From the NCBI GenBank assembly GCA_014534235.1, contig JACVRW010000005.1, positions 1-61,604 on the forward strand: a stretch of DNA of 61,604 nt, read 5' to 3'. The position numbers and the translations under genes were made by a program. Shown one piece after another: positions 35,651-43,548 of this stretch (its first letter is position 1; each line of letters starts with the position of its first letter). The stretch is from Thermoleophilaceae bacterium (GTDB lineage Bacteria; Actinomycetota; Thermoleophilia; Solirubrobacterales; Thermoleophilaceae). The notes beneath the pieces are model-generated. The model did no database searches and was not told the origin of the DNA. It saw only the letters and a list, made by a program, of their open reading frames with translations.

Positions 35651-37348
35651 GTGACGCGACTTTCCAGGTATTTCCTGCCGACCACCCGCGAGGCGCCCGC
35701 CGACGCAGAGGCGGCGTCCCACCGGCTGCTCGTGCGAGCCGGACTGGCGCGGCAGCTCGGCGCCGGGATGTGGACCTGGCTCCCGGCGGGGTGGCGGGCC
35801 CACCGCAAGGTGGAGCAGATCATCCGCGAGGAGCTCGATGCGATCGGCGCGGCCGAGGTGCTGATGCCGGTCCTGCAGCCGGCCGAGCTGTGGAAGCGCA
35901 GCGGACGCTACGACATCGACGAGGTGTTCAAGCTTCGGGACCGGCGCGGCGCGGAGCTCGTGCTGGCGATGACCCACGAGGAGAACCTGACCTGGCATAT
36001 CGCCCGCGAGGTCCGCTCCTACCGCGACCTTCCGAAGCTCCTCTACCACTTCCAGACCAAGGAGCGGGACGAGCCCCGACCGCGCGCGGGGGTGCTTCGC
36101 ACGCGCGAGTTCATCATGAAGGACTCGTACAGCTTCGACCGCGATCTCGAGGGCCTCGACCGCTCGTACGAGCTGCACATCGAGGCGTATGACCACATCT
36201 TCGACCGCTCGGGCCTCGAGTGGTACCGGGTCGAGTCCGACGTGGGGATGATGGGCGGCCTCGGTGCCCACGAGTACATGGCCCCCTGCGCCGCCGGCGA
36301 GAACGAGGTCGCCCTGTCCGAGGCCGGCTATGCGGCGAACGTCGAGGTGGCCTCGGCGACGCCCCAGCCGATCGACGGCCTCCCGGAGCCGCTCCCCGAG
36401 CCGCGCCCCGTCGAGACCCCCGGCGCGACCACCATCGATGCCGTCTCGAGGATGCTCGGCGTGCCTGCCGGCGCGCTCATCAAGGCGTTTCCCCTGTTCG
36501 TGGACGGTCGTGGCCCGGCGCTCGTGGTGATCCGCGGCGACCACCGCTTGAACGAGGTGAAGCTTCGGAACGCGCTCGGGGCGGCGGCCCGGCCCGCCGA
36601 GCCCGAGGAGGTCCGTGAGAACTTCGGGGCGGAGGGCGGCTTCATCGGGCCGGTGCGGGCACAGGTGGAGGTCCTGGCCGACGAGGCGCTGCGCGGCCTG
36701 AGCGGCCTCGTGGCGGGGGGCAACGAGCCCGACGTCCACCTGGTCGGCGTCGAGCCGGGGCGCGACTTCAAGGCCACCTGGGTCGACGTGCGCCGGGTGG
36801 AGCCGGGCGACACCTGCCCGAACGGCGCCACCATCCGGATCGAGCCCGCCATCGAGGTGGGGAACATCTTCAAGCTCGGCCTCCGCTACTCGGAGCCTCT
36901 GGGCGCCCACTATCTCGACGAGGAGGGGCGCGAGCAACCGATCTGGATGGGGTCGTACGGCATCGGGCCGGCGCGGATCGTCGCCGCCGCGATCGAGCAG
37001 TTCCACGACGAGCACGGCATCGCCTGGCCCCGTTCGGTTGCACCGTTCGACGTTGAGCTGGTGACGCTCGGCAGGCAGGGCGAGGAGGCCCGGCGCGTGG
37101 CGGACGTGCTCTACGAGCAGCTCCGCGGCGTCGGCCTCGACGTGCTGTACGACGACCGGGAGATGAGCGCCGGCGAGAAGTTCGCCGACGCGGAGTTGCT
37201 CGGCTGCCCGCTCCGACTCACGGTCGGGCGGCGAAGCATCGAGGCCGGAGAGGTCGACGTGCAGATCCGCCGCGGCCGAGAAAAGCGATCGGTGCCGCTA
37301 GATGGGGCGGCGGAGGCGGCCGCGGATCTGTTCTACACGCTGCCGTGA
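35651..37348 (+). CDS. proS: Prolyl-tRNA synthetase, bacterial type
   Basis: 565 aa class IIa synthetase. Motif 1 region GMWTWLPAGWRAHRKVEQII; motif 2 FQTKERDEPRPRAGVLRTRE followed by FIMKDSYSF; motif 3 GSYGIGPARIVAAAIEQ. A YbaK-like editing (INS) domain lies at about 225-390 with ALIKAFPLFVDGRGPALVVI, where K is the editing lysine. The anticodon domain occupies the last 110 residues. It charges tRNA-Pro and hydrolyses Ala-tRNA-Pro. GTG start at 35651 from a leaderless promoter. A free-standing YbaK-like deacylase is encoded at 55133. Confidence 0.95.
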   Translation: MTRLSRYFLPTTREAPADAEAASHRLLVRAGLARQLGAGMWTWLPAGWRAHRKVEQIIREELDAIGAAEVLMPVLQPAELWKRSGRYDIDEVFKLRDRRGAELVLAMTHEENLTWHIAREVRSYRDLPKLLYHFQTKERDEPRPRAGVLRTREFIMKDSYSFDRDLEGLDRSYELHIEAYDHIFDRSGLEWYRVESDVGMMGGLGAHEYMAPCAAGENEVALSEAGYAANVEVASATPQPIDGLPEPLPEPRPVETPGATTIDAVSRMLGVPAGALIKAFPLFVDGRGPALVVIRGDHRLNEVKLRNALGAAARPAEPEEVRENFGAEGGFIGPVRAQVEVLADEALRGLSGLVAGGNEPDVHLVGVEPGRDFKATWVDVRRVEPGDTCPNGATIRIEPAIEVGNIFKLGLRYSEPLGAHYLDEEGREQPIWMGSYGIGPARIVAAAIEQFHDEHGIAWPRSVAPFDVELVTLGRQGEEARRVADVLYEQLRGVGLDVLYDDREMSAGEKFADAELLGCPLRLTVGRRSIEAGEVDVQIRRGREKRSVPLDGAAEAAADLFYTLP

Positions 37349-37968
37349 GGCAGCCGCTCACGAGGCGCCGGCTGCTCGGGCTCGACCGCTCGGGTGGTCC
37401 GCCGCCCGAGACGCTCCGCGATCAGCCGCTCCACCCGTGGACGATCCCGAACGCGATCGGCTTCCTCCGCATCGGGCTCATTCCAGTGTTCGTGGTGCTC
37501 GCTCTCGGGTCGGGGGACGGCCGCGACACCACCGCCACGGTCGTATTTTCCTTCATCGCGGCCGGCGACTACCTCGACGGCATGGTGGCGCGGATCACGG
37601 GCCAGTACAGCCGGCTCGGCGCGCTGCTCGACCCCCTGACCGACCGCCTGCTCGTGATCTCCGGCGTGATCGTGGCCTGGGAGTTCGAGCTCCTGCCGCC
37701 CTGGGCGCTTGCGGTGGTTGCCGCCCGCGAGGCATTCATGCTGCTCCTGACCCGGGTCGCGCTGCGGCGGGGGCTCGACGTCTCCGTGAACGTGATCGGC
37801 CGCTTCGCGGTATGGCCAACGATGGGGGCCCTCGGACTCTCCATGATCATAGAGACGTGGGTGTCGGAGGCCCTGCTGTACATCGGCCTCGCCCTCACGC
37901 TTGCGGCGACCGCCCGCTATCTGCAGGATGGGTGGCGGGCGCTGCGCGAACGCTCAACCTCTACTTGA
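37345..37968 (+). CDS. pgsA: CDP-alcohol phosphatidyltransferase (PgsA-like)
   Basis: 207 aa membrane enzyme. The CDP-alcohol transferase signature D-x2-DG-x2-AR-x8-G-x3-D-x3-D is complete (Asp75 to Asp100: GDYLDGMVARITGQYSRLGA followed by LLDPLTD). Four to six hydrophobic helices follow. It most likely makes phosphatidylglycerophosphate or a cardiolipin-type product from CDP-DAG, the product of CdsA upstream. GTG start overlapping the proS stop. Position next to garA and the MerR gene parallels the mycobacterial pgsA2-garA-Rv1828 neighbourhood. Confidence 0.92.
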   Translation: MRQPLTRRRLLGLDRSGGPPPETLRDQPLHPWTIPNAIGFLRIGLIPVFVVLALGSGDGRDTTATVVFSFIAAGDYLDGMVARITGQYSRLGALLDPLTDRLLVISGVIVAWEFELLPPWALAVVAAREAFMLLLTRVALRRGLDVSVNVIGRFAVWPTMGALGLSMIIETWVSEALLYIGLALTLAATARYLQDGWRALRERSTST

Positions 37969-37976
37969 GCATCGGC

Positions 37977-37982
37977 TATAGT
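37977..37982 (+). promoter_or_regulatory. -10 box, leaderless promoter of rsiG-like gene
   Basis: TATAGT, the best -10 match in the region, ends 7 bp before the CTG at 37990. That is the same geometry as the other leaderless promoters here and supports that codon as the start. Confidence 0.5.
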
Positions 37983-37989
37983 CGCGTCT

Positions 37990-38268
37990 CTGCCCCGAAA
38001 GGACCGCATCGACACGTTTCCCGACCTCGGCGCGCTCTCGGACGAGGAGCTGAAGGACCTGATCCGGCAGCTCACAGACGAGGAGAGGGACGTCTCATAC
38101 CGGCGGCGGATCCTCCACGGCCGGATCGACATCCTGCGCGCGGAGCTCGTGAGCCGCCTGCGCACCAAGCACGAGGCGGGGGAGTCGCTCATCAGCGGAT
38201 CTGACGTTCGCCAGCTGACGAGCATCCTGGCGGGCAAGGGCATCCCTTCCGAGGCGGACCCGGAGTAG
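37990..38268 (+). CDS. RsiG-type c-di-GMP-binding anti-sigma candidate (CTG start)
   Basis: 92 aa. The open frame has no ATG, GTG or TTG between the pgsA stop and the conserved region; CTG 37990 sits 7 bp after TATAGT, and ATC 38008 follows GAAAGGA as an alternative. The helix ALSDEELKDLIRQLTDEERD is followed by VSYRRRILHGRIDILRAELV. The pattern E-x3-S-x2-R-x3-H-x3-D (Glu32, Ser36, Arg39, His43, Asp47) matches the c-di-GMP motif of RsiG, the WhiG anti-sigma factor. Short deep-branching RsiG proteins carry one such motif and dimerise around c-di-GMP. No whiG gene is in the window. Confidence 0.75.
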   Translation: MPRKDRIDTFPDLGALSDEELKDLIRQLTDEERDVSYRRRILHGRIDILRAELVSRLRTKHEAGESLISGSDVRQLTSILAGKGIPSEADPE

Positions 38269-38274
38269 CGGCGC

Positions 38275-38739
38275 GTGTCGGTGCACTGCCCAGAGTGCGG
38301 CTTCGTGAACGCGGAGGGCGCCAACTACTGCCAGAAGTGCGGCGCCTTCCTCGGGGACGGCAAGGAGGGCGACACGACCGAGGTCTACCAGGTGGACGAG
38401 ACGGGTGAGATCAGGCCGGTCGACCTCGAGGAGGTGACCGGTGAGGGCGCCACGCTCGTCATCCGCTCCGGCGGCGGACGCTCGGGGGAGGCCTTCAACG
38501 TGAGCGGCGACCGGATGACGATCGGCCGCAGCCCCGACGCGGAGATCTTTCTCGACGACGTGACGGTCTCCCGCAACCACGCGCTGCTCGTCCGCCGGCG
38601 CGACGGCCTCTACATCGACGACCTCGGCTCGCTCAACGGAACCTACGTCAACCGGCGGCGCATCGAGTCGCACCGCCTCCGAGACGGCGACGAGCTCCAG
38701 GTGGGCAAGTACAAGCTCACCTACATCGACGAGCGATGA
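38275..38739 (+). CDS. garA: FHA-domain protein with zinc ribbon (GarA-like)
   Basis: 154 aa. An N-terminal zinc ribbon (CPECG, CQKCG; Cys5, 8, 19, 22) is followed by an acidic linker with DTTEVYQVDETGEI, resembling the ETT phosphoacceptor of mycobacterial GarA. The FHA domain (about 70-150) has MTIGRSPDAEIFLDDVTVSR, NHALLV and DLGSLNGTYVNRRRI, the phosphothreonine-binding loops. GarA-type proteins respond to Ser/Thr kinases and regulate 2-oxoglutarate/glutamate metabolism. GTG start 6 bp after rsiG; its stop overlaps the MerR gene. Confidence 0.85.
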   Translation: MSVHCPECGFVNAEGANYCQKCGAFLGDGKEGDTTEVYQVDETGEIRPVDLEEVTGEGATLVIRSGGGRSGEAFNVSGDRMTIGRSPDAEIFLDDVTVSRNHALLVRRRDGLYIDDLGSLNGTYVNRRRIESHRLRDGDELQVGKYKLTYIDER

Positions 38740-39464
38740 GCGCCGACGTCGAGGCCCGCGCTCGCCCGCGCAAGGAGAAGGCGCTGACGATCGGGGCCGT
38801 CTGCAAGCACCTCGAGCGCGAGTTCCCCGACATCTCCATCTCGAAGATCCGCTACCTGGAGGACCAGAAGCTGCTCTCGCCGCGGCGCACTCCGGGGGGC
38901 TACCGCCTGTACGGGCCGGCGGACGTGGACCGTCTCCGCACCATCCTGCGACTTCAGCGCGACGAGTTCCTCCCCCTGCGCGTGATCCGGCAGGAGCTGG
39001 CCTCGGGCCGGTCGGACAGCGACCTCTCTCAGGGGGCGTCGGAGCCACGCGCCCTGCGCCGGTCGACGTTCGCGTTGCGGGGGCCCGGCTCCCAGTACCG
39101 GCTCGACGAGGTCCTCGACGACACGGGCGCCGACCGCGCGCTCGTGAAGGAGCTCGAGGACTACGGGGTGATCAAGGGCGAGCGGCACGACGGCGAGGTC
39201 CTGTACGACGACACGGAGCGCGAGATCGTCCGTGCCGTCACGGAGCTGAAGCGCTTCGGCGTGGGCGGCCGGAACCTGCGCGTGTTCCGGACGTCGGCGG
39301 ACCGCGAGGCCGCGCTGCTCGAGCAGATCCTCGCCCCGGCACTGCGGTCGCGAAACCCGGAGCGACGCAAGGAGGCGGTGGAGGCGCTCGAGAACCTGGC
39401 CGCGATCGCCTCGCACCTGAAGCACCTGCTGCTGATCCGGGATCTCCGCAAGCTCGCGCGCTAG
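38736..39464 (+). CDS. MerR-family regulator, FtsR-like
   Basis: 242 aa. A MerR-type winged HTH (about 18-85) reads LTIGAVCKHLEREFPDISIS followed by KIRYLEDQKLLSPRRTPGGY, with RLYGPADVDRLRTIL next. A long C-terminal ligand or dimer domain follows. Gene order directly after a GarA-like FHA protein is that of mycobacterial Rv1827-Rv1828 and corynebacterial ftsR, whose product activates ftsZ. The FtsR assignment rests on domain order and synteny. ATGA overlap with garA. Confidence 0.85.
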   Translation: MSADVEARARPRKEKALTIGAVCKHLEREFPDISISKIRYLEDQKLLSPRRTPGGYRLYGPADVDRLRTILRLQRDEFLPLRVIRQELASGRSDSDLSQGASEPRALRRSTFALRGPGSQYRLDEVLDDTGADRALVKELEDYGVIKGERHDGEVLYDDTEREIVRAVTELKRFGVGGRNLRVFRTSADREAALLEQILAPALRSRNPERRKEAVEALENLAAIASHLKHLLLIRDLRKLAR

Positions 39465-39467
39465 CAC

Positions 39468-39989
39468 GTGCGGCTCGAAGATCACATCTGGGACATACCG
39501 GGCTTCCCCAAGCCGGGCATCGTCTTCAAGGACATCACCCCGCTGTTCCTCGATCCCGAGGCGCTGCGATCGGCCGTCGGCGCCCTCGCCGACTACGCGC
39601 GCTCGCGCGAGGCCGACTACATCGTCTCGGCCGAGGCGCGCGGGTTCGTGCTAGGCGGGGCGATCGCCGCCGACGTCGGCGCCGGCTTCATCCTCGCCCG
39701 CAAGCCCGGGAAGCTGCCGCGCGAGACGTCGTCCATCGAGTACCAGCTGGAGTACGGCGTGGATGCTCTCGAGGTACACGCCGACGCCGTGGCGGGCGGC
39801 GCCCGCGTGCTCGTCCACGACGACCTGCTCGCCACGGGCGGCACCGCAAAGGCGCTCTGTGGCCTCGTGGAGCAGGCCGGGGGCGTGGTGGCAGGGTGCG
39901 CCTTCGTGATCGAGCTGGCGTTCCTGCGCGGACGTGAGCGACTCAGGGGCTACGACGTCCACAGCCTGATCGTGTACGACGGCGAGTGA
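39468..39989 (+). CDS. apt: Adenine phosphoribosyltransferase
   Basis: 173 aa. It begins with the Apt signature LEDHIWDIPGFPKPGIVFKD followed by ITPLF, and carries the PRPP loop ARVLVHDDLLATGGTAKAL. It salvages adenine to AMP with PRPP. GTG start 3 bp after the MerR gene; the stop overlaps the next GTG. All substrate-loop residues appear intact. Confidence 0.93.
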   Translation: MRLEDHIWDIPGFPKPGIVFKDITPLFLDPEALRSAVGALADYARSREADYIVSAEARGFVLGGAIAADVGAGFILARKPGKLPRETSSIEYQLEYGVDALEVHADAVAGGARVLVHDDLLATGGTAKALCGLVEQAGGVVAGCAFVIELAFLRGRERLRGYDVHSLIVYDGE

Positions 39990-40432
39990 TCGTGCGCCGC
40001 CAACGGACGGTGCGGGCGGCGCCGGCCGAGGTCTGGGGCGTCGTGAGCAACCCGGCGCGGCTGCCGCAGTGGTGGCCGGGCGTCTCGCGCGTCGAGGAGG
40101 CCTCGCCGGACGCCTGGACCAAGGTGCTCACCTCCGTCAAGGGCACGACCGTGCGGGCCGACTACACCCGCCTCGACGCGGAGGAGCCGCGGCGGCTCCG
40201 GTGGCGACACGAGGTGGAGGCGTCGCCCTTCGAGCGCATCCTGTCGCAGTCGACAACGGAGATCGCGCTCGAGCCGGAGAACGGCAGGACGCGCGTGGAG
40301 ATCGCGATCAGGCAGCAGGCGCGCGGCTGGGCGCGCCTCAGTCCGTTCCAGCTGCGCGCCGCCGCGACGAGGCAGGCCGAGGGCGCCCTAGACGGGCTCG
40401 AGCGCCTGCTCGGAGCCCGGGAGGCCGCGTAG
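39986..40432 (+). CDS. SRPBCC / polyketide-cyclase-like protein
   Basis: 148 aa START-like fold: VRRQRTVRAAPAEVWGVVSN, ARLPQWWPGVSRVEE, and RLRWRHEVEASPFERILSQS in the body, with a long C-terminal helix ending ALDGLERLLGA. It probably binds a hydrophobic ligand. It overlaps apt by 4 bp and lies 2 bp before the flavoprotein gene, so the three genes are probably one transcript. Function unknown. Confidence 0.82.
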   Translation: MIVRRQRTVRAAPAEVWGVVSNPARLPQWWPGVSRVEEASPDAWTKVLTSVKGTTVRADYTRLDAEEPRRLRWRHEVEASPFERILSQSTTEIALEPENGRTRVEIAIRQQARGWARLSPFQLRAAATRQAEGALDGLERLLGAREAA

Positions 40433-40434
40433 CC

Positions 40435-42060
40435 GTGCGGTGGTGGGGGTGGGGGGAGGAGGCCCATACCGTTGCGATGCCGGAGACCGCCGCGGCGCTG
40501 CTGCGGGACGAGCTCGGCATCGACGGGTCGGTCCGCCGCCGGCCGGTGGCGCTCGACCAAGTGCGGCTGCCCGAGCCGCGACTGCCGGTCGCCGCGCGGG
40601 AGCGGCTCGGCCGCGCCGTAGGAGCGGAGAACGTGCGCGACGACCGCGGCTCGCGCGTCGGCCACGCGGCCGGTCGCTCGTATCCGGACCTGATTCGGCT
40701 GCGGTCGGGCGACGGCTCGAGCGCTCCGGACGCCGTCGTCCTGCCCGGCTCCGCGGCCCAGGTGGCGGCGATCCTGGCCGCCTGCACCGACCACGGCGTG
40801 GCGGTCGTCCCGTTCGGCGGCGGGACCAGCGTGGTGGGTGGGGTCGAGCCCATGAGCGACGGATTCGAGGGCGCCGTGTCTGTCGATCTGCGGCGCCTGG
40901 ATCGGGTCGTGTCGATCGACCGCACCTCCCTGACGGCCACCCTCGAGGCCGGGCTCAGCGGACCGCAGACCGAGCGGGCGCTGGCGGCCGAGGGGCTCAC
41001 GCTCGGTCACTTTCCGCAGTCGTTCGAGTACTCGACGGTCGGGGGCTGGGTCGCCACCCGCTCGGCCGGCCAGGCGTCGACGGGCTATGGGCGGATCGAC
41101 GAGCTCGTGGAGGGGCTGCGCGTGATCGCGCCGGCCGGGGAGATCGGGGCGCGTGCGCTGCCCGCGTCCGCGGCCGGCCCCGACCTGCGCGAGCTCCTCA
41201 TGGGCTCGGAGGGCGTACTTGGCGTCATCTGCGATGTGACCCTTAGGGTGCGGCGCGCCCCGGTGGCGAGTCGCTACGACGGCTGGTGGTTCGGCAGCTT
41301 CACCGAGGGACTGGAGGCGCTCAGGGTGATGGAGCAGGCGGACGCGTCCCCCGACGTGGCCCGGGTCTCCGATGAGGACGAGACCCGCTTCTCACTCGCC
41401 TTCGCCTACGGCACGGGCGCGGGCATGGCCGCGCGGCTCGGACGGGTCTACCTCCGGGCGCGGACGCGAGAGTCTGGATGCCTCGCGATCATCGGCTTCG
41501 AGGGGGACCCGGAGGACGTGGAGCGGCGGCGGGTCCGCACGGGCTCGCTTCTGCGTGCGGGCGGCGGGATCGCCATGGGCCGGCACCCGGGAGACCTGTG
41601 GTTGCAGTCGCGCTACGCGGCGCCCTACCTGCGCGACGAGCTGCTCGACCGCGGCGTGCTCGTCGACACGCTCGAGACGGCCGCGACCTGGAGCGACCTC
41701 GACCGCCTGTACCGGGCGACCCGCGACGCGCTCCGGTCGTCGCTCGCCGCCCGCGGGACGCCCCCGTTCGTCATGTGCCATATCTCGCACCTCTACCGCT
41801 CGGGCGCCTCGCTCTACTTCACGTTCCTGGCCCGGCAGGAGGACGACGCGCTCGCCCAGTGGCGGGCCGCCAAGCACGCCGCCTCCGAGGCGATCGTCGG
41901 CGCGGGCGGCACGATTACGCACCATCACGCGGTGGGCCGGGACCACGCCCGCTGGATGCGTGCCGAGGTGGGGGAGATGGGCCTCGAGCTGATACGGGCG
42001 GCGAAGGAGCGCCTCGACCCCGCGGGGATCATGAACCCGGGCAAGCTGCTGCCGAGATAG
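40435..42060 (+). CDS. FAD-linked oxidase, alkyl-DHAP synthase-like
   Basis: 541 aa of the VAO/PCMH flavoprotein family. The start MRWWGWGEEA is typical of bacterial alkylglycerone-phosphate-synthase homologues. The FAD-binding segment is AVVPFGGGTSVVGGVEPMSD with GHFPQSFEYSTVGGWVATRS, and the C-terminal active-site histidines are in GGTITHHHAVGRDHARWM, the HHH motif of AGPS. The final LDPAGIMNPGKLLPR is typical. AGPS swaps the acyl for an alkyl chain on DHAP to start ether-lipid synthesis; substrate and activity are inferred. GTG start at 40435. Confidence 0.85.
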   Translation: MRWWGWGEEAHTVAMPETAAALLRDELGIDGSVRRRPVALDQVRLPEPRLPVAARERLGRAVGAENVRDDRGSRVGHAAGRSYPDLIRLRSGDGSSAPDAVVLPGSAAQVAAILAACTDHGVAVVPFGGGTSVVGGVEPMSDGFEGAVSVDLRRLDRVVSIDRTSLTATLEAGLSGPQTERALAAEGLTLGHFPQSFEYSTVGGWVATRSAGQASTGYGRIDELVEGLRVIAPAGEIGARALPASAAGPDLRELLMGSEGVLGVICDVTLRVRRAPVASRYDGWWFGSFTEGLEALRVMEQADASPDVARVSDEDETRFSLAFAYGTGAGMAARLGRVYLRARTRESGCLAIIGFEGDPEDVERRRVRTGSLLRAGGGIAMGRHPGDLWLQSRYAAPYLRDELLDRGVLVDTLETAATWSDLDRLYRATRDALRSSLAARGTPPFVMCHISHLYRSGASLYFTFLARQEDDALAQWRAAKHAASEAIVGAGGTITHHHAVGRDHARWMRAEVGEMGLELIRAAKERLDPAGIMNPGKLLPR

Positions 42061-42087
42061 CTCGGTTCCGCGGCGGCGCCTCGCGCC

Positions 42088-43083
42088 CTACCCGGTCCCG
42101 CTCGGGAGCGGCAGGAGCGGGATGTCCGCGATCAGCGTGATCCGGTTCTTCCCGCTCCCCCGGATGATCGGCTTGTCGCGGACCCTGAGCAGGCCCCGCA
42201 GGACGGACCGCCCGGTGCGCAGGCTCTGCCCATTCACCGCGACCTCCGTCACGTCGATGAAGCGGTACTGCCGGTAGTCGGCGGGCAGCTGACCGCCCGC
42301 CTGGAGCGTCCCCTGCGCGTCGGTCACCTGGGCGCCGATCGATTTGCGGTCCTGCTCGCTGTTGTAGAGCCAGACCTGGTAGGCGGACCGCTCGGTGGAT
42401 GGAGGCAGGCCGGAGGCGGTGACGATGATCTGCGGAGGTGCGCGCTCCCCGCCCTGGCGGGCGATGATGGCCTGGCCGCGACCGCGGGCCGACGCGCCCT
42501 GCTCAGCACCGGCGCGGGTGCCGACCCGCTGATCGGGGCCGCTTTCGTCGTCGCCCGTCAGGACCCCGATCGGCCAGACGAGGACCGCGAACAGGAGCAG
42601 CGCCGCCGCCGTTCCAGCGGCGGCCATCAGGCGCCTGCGCCTGATCGCGGCGTGCGCCTCGGGCCGCGGCTCCACCGCTCGGGCCCCGGGGGCCGCCGCC
42701 GGCGCGCGACGGGCGACGCGCCCGCCGCCGCCGTCGGGGATCGCCGGCATCGAGCCGTTTGGGTACAGCCGCTCGAGCGAGTCGAGCAGCGAGAGGGCCC
42801 AGGTGCGCGCCGGCTCAGAGCGGCGAAGGTGCCCCTTCGTCGCGGTCGCGTCCGGCCCCACCTGCTGCCCGAGCACGTAGTCCGCCAGCTGGCCGCGCCA
42901 ATCGGCCTCGACGCGGCGGGCGCTGAGCGGAGACAGCTCGACCAGCGCGTCCCGCGCCAGCTCGCGCACGCGCGTCTCCGGGATCTCGAGCATGCCGGCG
43001 AGCTCCTCGTAGCTCTTCCCCTGCTGAAGGACAAGCTCGACGATCGCCCGCTGCTCCGCGGAGAGCTGGTCGAACGTGGCCAT
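42088..43083 (-). CDS. Sigma-region-4-like HTH fused to membrane anti-sigma-like domain
   Basis: 331 aa. Residues 1-50 (FDQLSAEQRAIVELVLQQGK followed by SYEELAGMLEIPETRV) form a sigma region 4-type HTH. A linker leads to one membrane helix (about 153-173, LMAAAGTAAALLLFAVLVWP). The extracytoplasmic part (TASGLPPSTERSAYQVWLYN and RYRFIDVTEV-like YRQYRFIDVTEVAVNG) resembles the C-terminal domain of anti-sigma-K (RskA) proteins. It could be a membrane-tethered regulator rather than a sigma-binding protein. It is divergent from the PaaI gene, with only 28 bp between starts. Confidence 0.78.
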   Translation of the reverse strand: MATFDQLSAEQRAIVELVLQQGKSYEELAGMLEIPETRVRELARDALVELSPLSARRVEADWRGQLADYVLGQQVGPDATATKGHLRRSEPARTWALSLLDSLERLYPNGSMPAIPDGGGGRVARRAPAAAPGARAVEPRPEAHAAIRRRRLMAAAGTAAALLLFAVLVWPIGVLTGDDESGPDQRVGTRAGAEQGASARGRGQAIIARQGGERAPPQIIVTASGLPPSTERSAYQVWLYNSEQDRKSIGAQVTDAQGTLQAGGQLPADYRQYRFIDVTEVAVNGQSLRTGRSVLRGLLRVRDKPIIRGSGKNRITLIADIPLLPLPSGTG

Positions 43084-43094
43084 ATGCAGGCCGA

Positions 43095-43104
43095 ACTGTA
43101 GTGT
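43095..43104. promoter_or_regulatory. Overlapping divergent -10 boxes
   Basis: Plus-strand TAGTGT (43099-43104) ends 7 bp before ATG 43112. Minus-strand TACAGT (43100-43095) ends 11 bp before ATG 43083. The two -10 boxes overlap by 2 bp, so the divergent genes cannot both be transcribed from the site at once. Confidence 0.5.
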
Positions 43105-43111
43105 GCCGCCG

Positions 43112-43525
43112 ATGGAGGATTCGCTGCTCCTGGACCACCCTGTCGCGGGCACGCTCGACGACGTGCTGGGGTTCGAGCTGCTCGAGGCGAGCGCGGACGG
43201 CGCCCGTGCGCGGTTCCAGGTACGGGACCGCGTGTGCCAGCCCGCCGGGATCGTGCACGGCGGCGCTTACGCGGCACTGGCCGAGTCGATGGTCTCGATC
43301 ACGACGAACGCGCTCGTCGCCGAGGACGGTCAGGGCGCCCTCGGGCAGGCGAACAACACGAGCTTCCTCCGGCCCGTCAACGAGGGGTTCGTCAGCGCTG
43401 AGGCACACCCTCGCCACCGGGGCCGGGCGACCTGGGTCTGGGACGTCGAGTTCGTCGACGACAATGGCCGCCTCTGCGCCGTCTCGCGGGTCACGCTGGC
43501 GTTGCGGCCGGCGCAGGGCGGGTAG
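43112..43525 (+). CDS. PaaI-type hotdog thioesterase
   Basis: 137 aa single hotdog domain. The PaaI/YdiI phrase CQPAGIVHGGAYAALAESMV contains the HGG motif, followed by GQANNTSFLRPVNEGFVSAE. Such enzymes hydrolyse aromatic or short acyl-CoA thioesters. The start is ATG at 43112 with a leaderless promoter. It is convergent with the cyclase remnant. Specificity unknown. Confidence 0.88.
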   Translation: MEDSLLLDHPVAGTLDDVLGFELLEASADGARARFQVRDRVCQPAGIVHGGAYAALAESMVSITTNALVAEDGQGALGQANNTSFLRPVNEGFVSAEAHPRHRGRATWVWDVEFVDDNGRLCAVSRVTLALRPAQGG

Positions 43526-43548
43526 CGACCGGCGGCGCGGCTCGCGAC

